This document shows, one piece after another, positions 16,130 through 24,057 of a DNA stretch of 64,000 nt (positions within the stretch are counted from its first letter, which is position 1; the number at the start of each line of letters is the position of its first letter). The notes beneath the pieces are model-generated. The model worked only from the letters and a program-made list of their open reading frames with translations. It was not told where the DNA came from and did no database searches. A program made the position numbers and the translations under genes. This stretch comes from Streptomyces griseorubiginosus (GTDB lineage Bacteria; Actinomycetota; Actinomycetes; Streptomycetales; Streptomycetaceae): assembly GCF_017614965.1 (NCBI RefSeq), contig NZ_WVUG01000001.1, positions 1 to 64,000 of the forward strand. Direction: 5' to 3'.

Positions 16130-18211
16130 ATGACAACCGCTGACGAGGCCGGGCCGCGGATCGACGGCAAGTGGGAGATCACCTGGCGCCCCGGCATGTT
16201 CCCGCCGCAGAGCGGTGTGTTCGCCCTGACCCGGGACGGCGACTCGCTGTCGGTGCAGCCCGAGGATCCGGAGGGCTCCGGCACGCACCTGGGAACCGCC
16301 GACGGGCGACGCCTGTCCTGGGCCCTCGCCGTCGGGAACAACCCCACTCCGATTCACTTCGAGGCTGAGGTCGAGGGCGACGTGCTCCTGGGCCACGCCG
16401 AGATGAAGTTCGGGTTGTTCGAGGAGCGAGCCCCGCTGGAAGGCGTGCGGGTCGGGTCGGGCGCCCAAGTGCCGTTCCGTGAGGGGTCGGACGCCGTCGT
16501 GGAAACCCTCATCGCGTCCGGCGTCGAGTATGTCTTCGGCTACACCGGCGGTGTGTCCACGAGCCTGGAGCGCAGCATCACCGCGCACGGCGTCAAGGAC
16601 ATGAACGCACGCAACGAGCTGTCCGCGGCATGGATGTCGTACGGCTACAACCGGGTGAAGCGGCGGGCCGCCTCAGCGGCGCTGACCTGGTGCGTCGGGG
16701 CGCTGCACGCCTCTCCGGTCGTCTACGCGGCCAAGCTCGACTCCACGCCCCTGGTGCTCATGCTGGTCGAGAGCACGGCGGCGTGGGACATGCGGGACAT
16801 CCTGCAGGACGCGACCGAGCTGTATCCGGCCCTGAAGCCGCTGGCGAAGTACATCAAGCGCGTCGTCGACGGCGAGGATCTGCCGCTCGCCGTCCGGCAG
16901 GCGGTACTCGCGGCGAGCACCGGCAAGTTCGGCGCCGCGGTGCTCGACCTCACCCAGGGCGCGATGTACCAGCGGACCACGGTCAAGACCGAACCGCTCA
17001 CGCTGCCGGAGCCGCCCGCGGCGGGTGAGGCGAGCGTGGCGCGCACGCTGGAGCTGATCGAGGCCGCCGAGCGGCCCGTGATCCTGGCGGGTGCGGGCAT
17101 CCATCTCGCCGACGCCACGGGCGAACTGCGCCGCTTCGTCGACGCGACCGGCATTCCGGTGGTGTCGAGCGGGGCGGGGGGCCGTGCGGTGCTGCCGGAC
17201 GACCACCCGCTGTACGCGGGCGACATGAGCGGCTGGGGGTACTTCGGGACCGGCACGAAGGTGGCCGAGGACGCCGACCTGTGGGTCGCGGTCGGCTTCT
17301 CCTTCTCCCAGACGGCCACCCTGTCGTGGTCTCTCGCGAAGCCGGAGACGGTGGTGCACGTCGATGTCGAACAGTCCCAGCTCGGCCGGATCTTCCAGCC
17401 GACGCTCGGCATCGTCGCCGACGCGAAGACGTTCCTCGGCCAGCTGAGCGACCAGCTCGAGGCCACCGGCGCGCAGAGCCGGCACCGCGCGGACAAGGCG
17501 CGGGCGGCGGAGATCGCCAGGACGAAGGACGCCTACTTCGAGACACTGAAGTCCTTCGTCGGCACCGACCCGATCATGCCGGCCGCGATCGGCCAGATCC
17601 TCTCGGAGGAGGTCCCGGCGGGGACCATCTTCGTCAACGACGAGGGCTTCCCGGTGCCCGGGATGGTGTACCGGGAGTCGAAGTATCCGGACGGCTTCGC
17701 GGCGCCGCTGGGCTTTCACTACGCGGCGCTGGGGTCGTCCCTGCCGGTGGCGATCGGCGCGAAGCTGGCCGCGCCCGACCGCCTGGTCGTCAGTGTCGGC
17801 GGCGACGCCGGTTTCTACTACGACTGCAGCGAGCTCTCGGTCCTCGCGGAGCGCAATCTCAAGGTCGTGAGCATCGTCCTCAACAACGGTGGTCTGTACG
17901 GCGGACGGCGTGGCCGCGAGCACGGCGGCCCTGGCGCGGTTCCGCTCACGCACTGGACCGACCTCCCCGAAACCGACTACACAGCGGTCGCCCAGGGCAT
18001 GGGCGTGCCGGGCGAGCGGGTGGAGAAGGCCGACGACCTCGCACCGGCGATCCGGCGTGCGATCGCCGCGGACGGCCCGTACTTCATCGAGGTGATCACT
18101 GCCGCCAGCACGATGCACCTGCACCTGTCCGAAGCGCCCGATCCGGACGCCAGGACCACCCGCAAGGGCGGCCATGGCGACCTCGTCGTCGACGGCTCGT
18201 GGCCGAACTGA
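16130..18211 (+). CDS. ThDP-dependent enzyme with extra N-terminal beta domain
   Basis: The 693-residue protein carries a full thiamine-diphosphate fold from about residue 120: PYR domain with activating E163 (NARNELSAAWMSYGYNR), central domain with PVILAGAGIHLADA, and PP domain with SVGGDAGFYYDCSELSVLAE and VLNNGGLYGG as the Mg-ThDP motif (GDA for the usual GDG). The first 112 residues are an unrelated-looking domain, KWEITWRPGMFPPQSGVFAL to LEGVRVGSG, with alternating hydrophobics suggesting a small beta barrel. Relatives include acetolactate synthase, benzoylformate decarboxylase and oxalyl-CoA decarboxylase; the exact reaction (decarboxylation or lyase on a 2-oxo acid or acyl-CoA) is open. 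GGAGGAG precedes ATG 16130. Confidence 0.87.
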   Translation: MTTADEAGPRIDGKWEITWRPGMFPPQSGVFALTRDGDSLSVQPEDPEGSGTHLGTADGRRLSWALAVGNNPTPIHFEAEVEGDVLLGHAEMKFGLFEERAPLEGVRVGSGAQVPFREGSDAVVETLIASGVEYVFGYTGGVSTSLERSITAHGVKDMNARNELSAAWMSYGYNRVKRRAASAALTWCVGALHASPVVYAAKLDSTPLVLMLVESTAAWDMRDILQDATELYPALKPLAKYIKRVVDGEDLPLAVRQAVLAASTGKFGAAVLDLTQGAMYQRTTVKTEPLTLPEPPAAGEASVARTLELIEAAERPVILAGAGIHLADATGELRRFVDATGIPVVSSGAGGRAVLPDDHPLYAGDMSGWGYFGTGTKVAEDADLWVAVGFSFSQTATLSWSLAKPETVVHVDVEQSQLGRIFQPTLGIVADAKTFLGQLSDQLEATGAQSRHRADKARAAEIARTKDAYFETLKSFVGTDPIMPAAIGQILSEEVPAGTIFVNDEGFPVPGMVYRESKYPDGFAAPLGFHYAALGSSLPVAIGAKLAAPDRLVVSVGGDAGFYYDCSELSVLAERNLKVVSIVLNNGGLYGGRRGREHGGPGAVPLTHWTDLPETDYTAVAQGMGVPGERVEKADDLAPAIRRAIAADGPYFIEVITAASTMHLHLSEAPDPDARTTRKGGHGDLVVDGSWPN

Positions 18212-18288
18212 CGAACGCCCCCGTGGCCGGTGCGCGCGGCGGCCGGAGCGACCTGAAGCAACGATCGACCGATCTCGAGGAGGAGATC

Positions 18289-18867
18289 ATGGCCACAGCC
18301 GAACAGCAGGAGGAATCGACCGCGGCGGGGGCTCGACCGCCTGACATGGGGAGGTTCGTCGAGTTCCTCGAAGCCCGCAAGGCGGAGACGGAGAATCCGA
18401 GGCACGCGGCGATGATCGGCGTGCTGATCGAGCACTCGGTCGCCGAGGTCCGGGACCACGACATCGACCGGACGATGGCGACGTTGGTCGAGGACTGCGT
18501 CTACCACTACTACGGCGATCCCGCGCTGATCAAGCAGAGCGGCGGGCCGGTCATCCACCGGGACGGGGTGATCGCGAACTACCTCGCGAACATGGCCAAC
18601 GGCACTCTGGACATGGACAGCATCGAGGTCGAGGTCGACCATTTCTTCATCAACGACGACGCCATCGCCTGGGACGGGTGGGCGCGTCTCCGGCTGCCCG
18701 GTTCAGTGCTGGTCGCGTCGGGAGCGACCCTTCCGGACGGGGGGACGGTCGACGACTTCTACGTGCTCAGGTCGAGGCAGGCCATCGTCATCCCGTTCCG
18801 CGACGGTCTGATGGTGGGCGAGGACTTCTACCTCGACAGTCAGGGCACCTGGGAAAAGGTGTCCTGA
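18289..18867 (+). CDS. NTF2-like / SnoaL-type protein
   Basis: The 192-residue protein has the cystatin-like NTF2 fold pattern: helices ERAKAETENPRHAAM-like (FVEFLEARKAETENPRHAAM), the acidic turn LVEDCVYHYYGDP, IHRDGVIANYLANM and strands EVEVDHFFINDDAIAWDGWA. These small alpha+beta barrels act as isomerases, dehydratases or hydrolases, or bind ligands. A strong GAGGAGGAG site sits before ATG 18289. It is the last gene of the CoA ligase operon. Two more NTF2-like proteins occur at 33147 and 61388, each next to hydrolytic ring-degradation genes. Confidence 0.82.
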   Translation: MATAEQQEESTAAGARPPDMGRFVEFLEARKAETENPRHAAMIGVLIEHSVAEVRDHDIDRTMATLVEDCVYHYYGDPALIKQSGGPVIHRDGVIANYLANMANGTLDMDSIEVEVDHFFINDDAIAWDGWARLRLPGSVLVASGATLPDGGTVDDFYVLRSRQAIVIPFRDGLMVGEDFYLDSQGTWEKVS

Positions 18868-18920
18868 CCCTTCCCCGTCTGCCGGGCCGGAACCATGGAC
18901 AAACGTGGTGACACACGAGC

Positions 18921-18951
18921 GGAGCCCGGAGCATCGCGTGCTCCGGGCTCC
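18921..18951 (+). terminator. Terminator of the CoA ligase operon
   Basis: GGAGCCCGGAGCA (18921-18933) pairs perfectly with its 13-nt complement (18939-18951) over a 5-nt loop, 53 bp after the NTF2-like stop. Confidence 0.8.
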
Positions 18952-18981
18952 GGCGCGGACCGAACCGTCCCGATGGCGACC

Positions 18982-19558
18982 TCACATGTGCACCACCGGT
19001 GCCGCGTCGGGATCCTGGACGGGTGCGCCGCGTCGGTACAGGACCACGCTGATGACGAGGCCGGCGGCGAAGAGGACGGCCGACCACCAGTAGGCGGTGG
19101 ACTGCATGGTGTTGACGGGGGCCGGAGGCGGCCCCGGAGTCCTCCGCGGCGACTCCGGCCGTGGCCAGGCTCATCGCCGGGGCCATCACCAGGCCCAGCC
19201 CGAATCCGGCCACGACCAGCGGGGGCAGGATGTCGGTGAGGTACGAGCTGTTCAGGTCGAGGCCGGTCAGCCAGACCATGGCGGCCCCGGCGAGTCCCAT
19301 GCCCAGGTGCACCACCGGCTTGGGGCCGAACCGGGGGATCAGCGCGGTGGAGGCGAGAGTGGAGGCGACCATCAGGCCGGCGACCATGGGGAGCAAGGCC
19401 AGGCCGGTCTGGATGGGGGTGTAGCCGAGGCTCTGCTGCAGGTGGTAGGTGAGGAAGAGGAAGACCCCGAACATGCCGACGCCGGTGATCAGGACGGCGA
19501 TGAAGGAGGCGCCCCGGTTGCGGTCGAGCAGGATGCGCAGGGGCAGCAGGGGGTGGGT
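18982..19558 (-). pseudogene. MFS (DHA2-type) transporter, degraded C-terminal part
   Basis: Minus-strand frames give LLPLRILLDRNRGASFIAVL, TYHLQQSLGYTPIQTGLALL and VVAGFGLGLVMAPAMSLATA, the second half of a 14-helix drug-efflux MFS protein. The frame then breaks near 19130 after EDSGAAS; the next frame continues VNTMQSTAYWWSAVLFAAGL and ends VVHM-stop at 18982. About 50 residues normally found between VNTMQ and the last helix are missing, so a deletion as well as a frameshift occurred. The N-terminal half is absent, replaced by the resolvase fragment region. It is non-functional. Confidence 0.8.
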
Positions 19559-19688
19559 TCAGCCACTCTCTGTTCCGTCGCCGTCGCGGTGCTCCCGGCC
19601 CCGCCGCGGATTCACAGCGGGATCGCCTCAGCGTGAGCCCGCGGCCGAGTCGGCGGGCGCCGACCGCGGCTGACGGCCGGACCAGACC

Positions 19689-19775
19689 GCCCTTGCTCAA
19701 CAGCTTTACGACGAGCGGGAGATGACCGTCCAGCAGATGGCCGACAGGTTCGGCATGCCGAAATCGAGGGCGTAC
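19689..19775 (+). mobile_element. Resolvase/invertase helix-turn-helix remnant
   Basis: Translation gives ALAQQLYDEREMTVQQMADR followed by FGMPKSRAYG, the C-terminal HTH of serine recombinases (usual form ALYDSGEHTVAQIAELLGVSR). Neither the catalytic domain nor a start is present. Beside the broken MFS gene it marks a recombination scar. Confidence 0.55.
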
Positions 19776-19827
19776 GGGCGTGACTGCTGCTCCACACCGT
19801 GGATCAGGGCCAGGAGACCGGGGCTGT

Positions 19828-21024
19828 CTACGGCATGAGAGCCATGCCGTAGTCCCCGCCGTTGGGTGCCCGCATGATGGTGTGAACGTGGTGGTGCGTC
19901 GGCTCCAGGGGGCCCTCCAGCATCAGCGCCGGATGGTGGTCGAACTCGATCCAGATCGTCGGACTGTGCACCCGGTAGTAGAACGGCACCTTCTCCGGGT
20001 CCCCGATCCAGGCGACATGGGTCTCGTCGAGGTGAGCGCGTACCTCCTGTTCCCTCCGTCCCCTGCGTTCCTCGGGGAGCCTGGCGAGGTAGACCTCGAT
20101 CAGATCGAGCAGGAGAGCGCGTTGCTCAGAGGTGAACTCGCTTGCGGAGACTCCCGCGTAGGGCACCACCTCGTTGTCGCGGCCCGCACCGCCGATGTGC
20201 CGGCCGTCGACGGGACCGCCGAGTTCCGCGGGGAGGTCGGCCGAGAGCATCGAGGGGTGGAGGATCGCCTGGTCGCGCTGGCGGCCGTTCAGCGTGCGGC
20301 CGAGCGCGAGACCCGCGTCCTGTTCGGCGTCGTAGACCGAGAGCCCCTCATACTGCCCGGACTTGATCTCGCGGAGTTCGGCACCGAGGAACAGCGGTTC
20401 AAGCAGCACGGTGCCGTCGACGACGGTGCAGTTGATGTCGATGTGCGTGCCCATCAACTGCCAGCCCCAGGGCTGGTCCTCCGACGGCGTGCCGAAGATC
20501 GTGAACCAGACGGCCCATTCGCGGAACGTGTCGGTGTAGATGTTGAAGAGCTGTCCCATCGCTTCGTTGACCAGCATCGACTTGCGCACGAGGTCGTAGC
20601 CGGCGGGACTGAGACATTGTTTGACCACGGCGAGTGCCGCTTCTCGCTGCTCCGGCCGCATGTCGTCGAGCAGGACGCCTGCCGGAATGTACACCGGTGC
20701 CGCGTTGAACCAGCTGCGGCGGTGCCAGCTGTCGAACGGCTGCTGCACGTACTGGCGGTAGTCGAGCTGGTCCACGAGGTCGAGGAAGGTCCGCGCGGCG
20801 TCGACGACGGGCTTGACCGTGGGAGCGGAGATATCCGCGGAGTACAAGCCCGGACTCGGGTTCCCGTCGGTGGTCAGTCCGACGAAGGGTGCCTGCGCTG
20901 ACGACTGCACCGCTTGGACGACTTCGCCCGGCGCGTTGAGCAGCATGCCATGGAACGGGCGCAGGCCGCCGAACGGAGCGAGCTGGACGTTCCTTCCGTC
21001 GTACTGACGTTGCCATGCGGTCAT
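19828..21024 (-). CDS. DUF3500 family protein (paralogue 2)
   Basis: The 398-residue protein has the family blocks PWGWQLMGTHIDINCTVVDG, HVAWIGDPEKVPFYYRVHSP, IWIEFDHHPALML and HHHVHTIMRAPNGGDYG, aligning end to end with the proteins at 2666 and 34029. The middle His pair of paralogue 1 (GHH) is GTH here, while DHH and H-x-H-T are kept. The nearest intact gene is the MFS transporter upstream on the same strand, 460 bp away. No regulator adjoins it; the degraded DNA on its 3' side suggests that its original neighbours were lost. Function unknown; metal-dependent ring-cleavage or hydrolysis is a hypothesis. Confidence 0.84.
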   Translation of the reverse strand: MTAWQRQYDGRNVQLAPFGGLRPFHGMLLNAPGEVVQAVQSSAQAPFVGLTTDGNPSPGLYSADISAPTVKPVVDAARTFLDLVDQLDYRQYVQQPFDSWHRRSWFNAAPVYIPAGVLLDDMRPEQREAALAVVKQCLSPAGYDLVRKSMLVNEAMGQLFNIYTDTFREWAVWFTIFGTPSEDQPWGWQLMGTHIDINCTVVDGTVLLEPLFLGAELREIKSGQYEGLSVYDAEQDAGLALGRTLNGRQRDQAILHPSMLSADLPAELGGPVDGRHIGGAGRDNEVVPYAGVSASEFTSEQRALLLDLIEVYLARLPEERRGRREQEVRAHLDETHVAWIGDPEKVPFYYRVHSPTIWIEFDHHPALMLEGPLEPTHHHVHTIMRAPNGGDYGMALMP

Positions 21025-21487
21025 GGGGACTCCGTAAGTTGTTGGAGGTGCGCCCGCACGGAAGCGGGACTGGGCGGACGCCCGACCGGATCAGCCGGGG
21101 GACGCGGTTCTCGGGCAGTGGCCGCGTCGGCTCGGTGGTGGTGTGTGCAGGAAGCCGGTGCGGCCGGGCCGTCGAGCCACTCATGTCTATGACGACCTTG
21201 CTGTCGAAGTGCTCGCGTCCGGTCAGGCAAAGGGGCCACGCGACCCCGACTCCGCGATCCCTCGTCAGGGCCGAGTCGGCGGTCGCACAGGTTGCGGCGA
21301 AATCCGCCACCCGCGCCGGCTGTCCCAGCGCACGGGCGGGTTCGTCGGCCCTGTACGCCGTCCGCCCGGCCATCAGCGTCTCGTGTTCCGCCTTGGCCAA
21401 ATCACTGCGGCCCTTGGCGCCCGTATCGCGTTGGCGGACCTACTCGGCGGAGCTGGCCCGGCCCTGCTCGGGGGCAGCGGATACGGG
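21025..21487. other. Intergenic region without a recognised gene
   Basis: There is 463 bp between DUF3500 paralogue 2 and the MFS gene. A minus frame is open through much of it (with GREHFDSKVVIDMSGSTARP) but shows no family I know and runs on into the DUF3500 gene in a different frame. It may be a relic. Confidence 0.4.
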
Positions 21488-23092
21488 TCAGGTCGACGTC
21501 TGCTGCGTTTGTCGTAGGGAGTCGTTCTCCACCTCGGGGACGGGGCCGGGGCCGGCTCCAGGGCGGACGGCGACCGCGAGGAGGCAGGCGACAAGGGCCG
21601 CGATGCCGCAGACAGTGAGCCCGAGAGAAAAACCGCTGCCGAGGGCATCGAAGGCGATCGAGCGGGCGGCGCCCGCGGGCGAGGACTGCGGGACGGCGTT
21701 GACGGCGAGCGGGCCGGCCGCGTCGGCGATGGTGCCGATGGCGCCCTTGACCTGGGGAGGCAGTGGGGCGGACGCCAGACCGGTGTCGAACTGGCCGGAG
21801 GCATGGCGGAGGGCGATGGCCCCGATGAGGGCCGGACCGAGAGTGAAGCCGAGGTTGCGCAGCATGGACAAGGCAGCGCTGGTCATGCCTGCCTCGTGGA
21901 CCGGAGTGGTGTTGACCGCGGAGATGGTGGAGGCCAGCGTGAGGGCGAAGCCGACGCCGACCGGGGTGAGGGCGAGGACGATCGAGGCGAGGGAGCTGTC
22001 ACTGATCGGGAGACCTGCCGCGATGAAGGCGCCGGCCGCGATCAGGAGCAGCCCCGTGGCGAGCGTCCAACGAGAGCTGACGCGTTCGAGCAGCCACGGG
22101 ATCACCGGCAGCAGGAGCACGGGGAAGACACTGAGGACGGAGGCCGCGCCGGCGAGGTGTAAAGCGGACTGGCCCTGAATGACCCCCACTCGCGTGCCGA
22201 CCGCGTACACCGTTCCGTAGTAGGCGAACATGCCTACGACGGTGGCGAACGAGCCCACCGCGAAGGCCCGGTCGGTGAAGAGGCCGAGCCGCAGCAACGG
22301 GGCTTGTGCGCGCGACTCCACGAGAATGAACAGCCCCAGGGAGGCGGCGGCGACGACGAATCCGACGATGACGCCGGTATCGCTCCAGCTGCCGGCTCCG
22401 CCCTCGACGACCGCGTAGAGCAGCGCGAGCAGGCCGACGCCGGCGAAGATCTGGCCCGCTGTGTCGAGTGTGCGGCGGTGGACCGAGCTGGAGTTCCGGG
22501 TGAGCAGCTGACTCAGCAAGGCGCTGAGGACGCCGAGTCCTGCCGCCAGTGCGAACGGCCAACGCCACGAGCCGTCTTCGCCGCTGGCGCCGCGCAGAAT
22601 CTGCGTGACGAGGCCCCCGGCTCCCAGGGCGGCAGCGTAGATGGCAATGGCGCTCGCCCGGGCGCGGGTGGTCTGGGTACCGGCGGTGACCATGGTCAGC
22701 GAGGCAGGAAACAGCGCGGCGGCACCGACCCCGGCGATGGCCTGGCCGGCCCAGACTTGGTGGATGCCGTCGCCGGCGGCAGTCACCGCCTCACCTGCCG
22801 TGATGAGCACGGCGCCACCGACCAGCAGGCGTTTGAGCCCCAAACGGTCGCCCCATGCGCCGAAGGGCAGGGCCAGCACGACAAGTGGCAGCAGGAATGC
22901 GTTCGAGGCCCAGGTGAGCTGGGTGCCCACTGGCTTGAGGGAGATCTGGAGGAGACCGGAGACGGAGGCGGGAATGGCAAGGGCTGCCTGGGCGAGGCAC
23001 ACAGCGAAACTCGCTGCGATCAATGTTCCCTTGGGCAGTTCATTCGCAAGATCACGGATTCGGTTCCTGGCTTGCGCTGTCTCAATGGACAT
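21488..23092 (-). CDS. MFS transporter, DHA2 (EmrB/QacA) type
   Basis: The 534-residue membrane protein has about 14 hydrophobic segments. The motif A loop GAWGDRLGLKRLLVGGA lies after helix 2, and AGVGAAALFPASLTMV matches the fourth/fifth helix motif of drug:H+ antiporters. The C-terminal segment AARSIAFDALGSGFSLGLTV precedes the last helix. ATG 23092 (MSIETAQARNR) is preceded by GGGAAG. A minus-strand promoter, TTGACG-N18-TACATT at 23248-23277, lies about 155 bp upstream with a palindrome overlapping its -35. It could export toxic intermediates or import a substrate; the family favours export. Confidence 0.9.
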   Translation of the reverse strand: MSIETAQARNRIRDLANELPKGTLIAASFAVCLAQAALAIPASVSGLLQISLKPVGTQLTWASNAFLLPLVVLALPFGAWGDRLGLKRLLVGGAVLITAGEAVTAAGDGIHQVWAGQAIAGVGAAALFPASLTMVTAGTQTTRARASAIAIYAAALGAGGLVTQILRGASGEDGSWRWPFALAAGLGVLSALLSQLLTRNSSSVHRRTLDTAGQIFAGVGLLALLYAVVEGGAGSWSDTGVIVGFVVAAASLGLFILVESRAQAPLLRLGLFTDRAFAVGSFATVVGMFAYYGTVYAVGTRVGVIQGQSALHLAGAASVLSVFPVLLLPVIPWLLERVSSRWTLATGLLLIAAGAFIAAGLPISDSSLASIVLALTPVGVGFALTLASTISAVNTTPVHEAGMTSAALSMLRNLGFTLGPALIGAIALRHASGQFDTGLASAPLPPQVKGAIGTIADAAGPLAVNAVPQSSPAGAARSIAFDALGSGFSLGLTVCGIAALVACLLAVAVRPGAGPGPVPEVENDSLRQTQQTST

Positions 23093-23247
23093 GGATGCTT
23101 CCCATGGGAGGTGGTGTGAAGGAGAGGGAGGGCCCCGCCAGGGCAGGCGTCGATCCTGCTTCCGCGCCTGTGGCATGTGCGATAACCGGGAAAGGGGCGG
23201 GACGGGGCAACTGGAACGAGCCGCGAGCTCCGCAGGAGAACGCGATG

Positions 23248-23288
23248 AATGTAGGGTGGAATTTCAACCTTCGTCAATAGAAATTTCT
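23248..23288 (-). promoter_or_regulatory. Promoter and palindrome upstream of the MFS gene
   Basis: On the minus strand, -35 TTGACG (23277-23272) and -10 TACATT (23253-23248) are 18 nt apart. The palindrome AGAAATTTCT (23279-23288) lies just upstream of the -35. The string TTTCTATTGAC is nearly repeated before the bicupin gene (36301-36320, minus strand). Confidence 0.6.
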
Positions 23289-24057
23289 AAACTCCTCTTG
23301 AGGTGTGCTGCGAGGGCACTTCATGGCTGTTGCGGGAGTCGCCTGCCCTCGGAGCCCGGTCGCGTCTCGCGGGGACGTCAACATCATTGCGGCCCGGGTT
23401 CTGGACGTCCTCCGGCGTCTGCCGCAGAGGGCATCACTCGTGCGTCGGAGCCGAGATCCCCCGCGACGTATCGGTCGCGGCGCCGGCCCGGTGTGCGAGC
23501 CCGCACCGGTCACCCGCTCGGAGGCTTGCTTCGGGCGTTTCTCGGTGGCGCTTGAATTCCGCCGAGATCCACTCGGTCGCTTCGCTTCCTTGGTCAACTG
23601 ACCCGTAGTCATTGTGGAGTTCGTCTGTGGCCGGTGACCGGGCAAGGAGATCGACAAGTCGTCGGTCCGGATTGCGGACCAGTTGACCGCAGAATGGGTC
23701 GACTCTACGCTGAAGTCGCGGACGCGCGGCGCGAAGCGACCGCCTGACAACTCATGCCGCGGGGAGAGGCATGTCGAACGTGCTTCAGAGACCGGTGCCT
23801 GAAGAACGCTGTCAGAACCTGGCAGGGCCCCACATCGCCACGGCACAGGACGATCCGGATGCGGACGTCTTTCGACGTCGCTCGCCCCGGTGCTGCACCG
23901 GGTGTGCCTTGACGTGCAGTTGGGCCACGTCAAGGAGCAGGACGCCGGTGCCGCTGTGGCCGCCCTGCCACGGCCGGCCCGTTCATCACGAAACCGCGGC
24001 GGCCGGACGGCTGTGCTGCGGAGCCCATGTGCCACCCAGCCGCTGAAGGAGACGTGC
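23289..24057. other. Long intergenic region upstream of the IOR operon
   Basis: I see no gene in this 770-bp stretch. Short frames such as one from 23771 on the plus strand lack family similarity and a ribosome site. It contains an IclR-type palindrome (23664-23680), so it is best read as a regulatory leader. Confidence 0.45.
23664..23680. promoter_or_regulatory. IclR-type operator GGTCC-N7-GGACC (site 1)
   Basis: GGTCC-GGATTGC-GGACC is a perfect 5-bp dyad with 7-nt spacing, about 380 bp before the IOR gene. It matches six other sites in the window. Confidence 0.65.

Noticed and set aside
16673..18175. 500-codon open frame on the minus strand
   Set aside because: It mirrors the ThDP enzyme, whose catalytic motifs are clear on the plus strand; the antisense protein has no recognisable domain.
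20399..21400. Long minus-strand frame overlapping DUF3500 paralogue 2 and the gap beyond
   Set aside because: It has no family similarity I can recognise and overlaps a gene with strong motifs in another frame; the part in 21025-21400 could at most be a relic.
23771..24046. 91-codon plus-strand frame upstream of the IOR gene
   Set aside because: It is Cys/Arg/Pro-rich, without motif or ribosome site, and lies in a different frame from the IOR protein.
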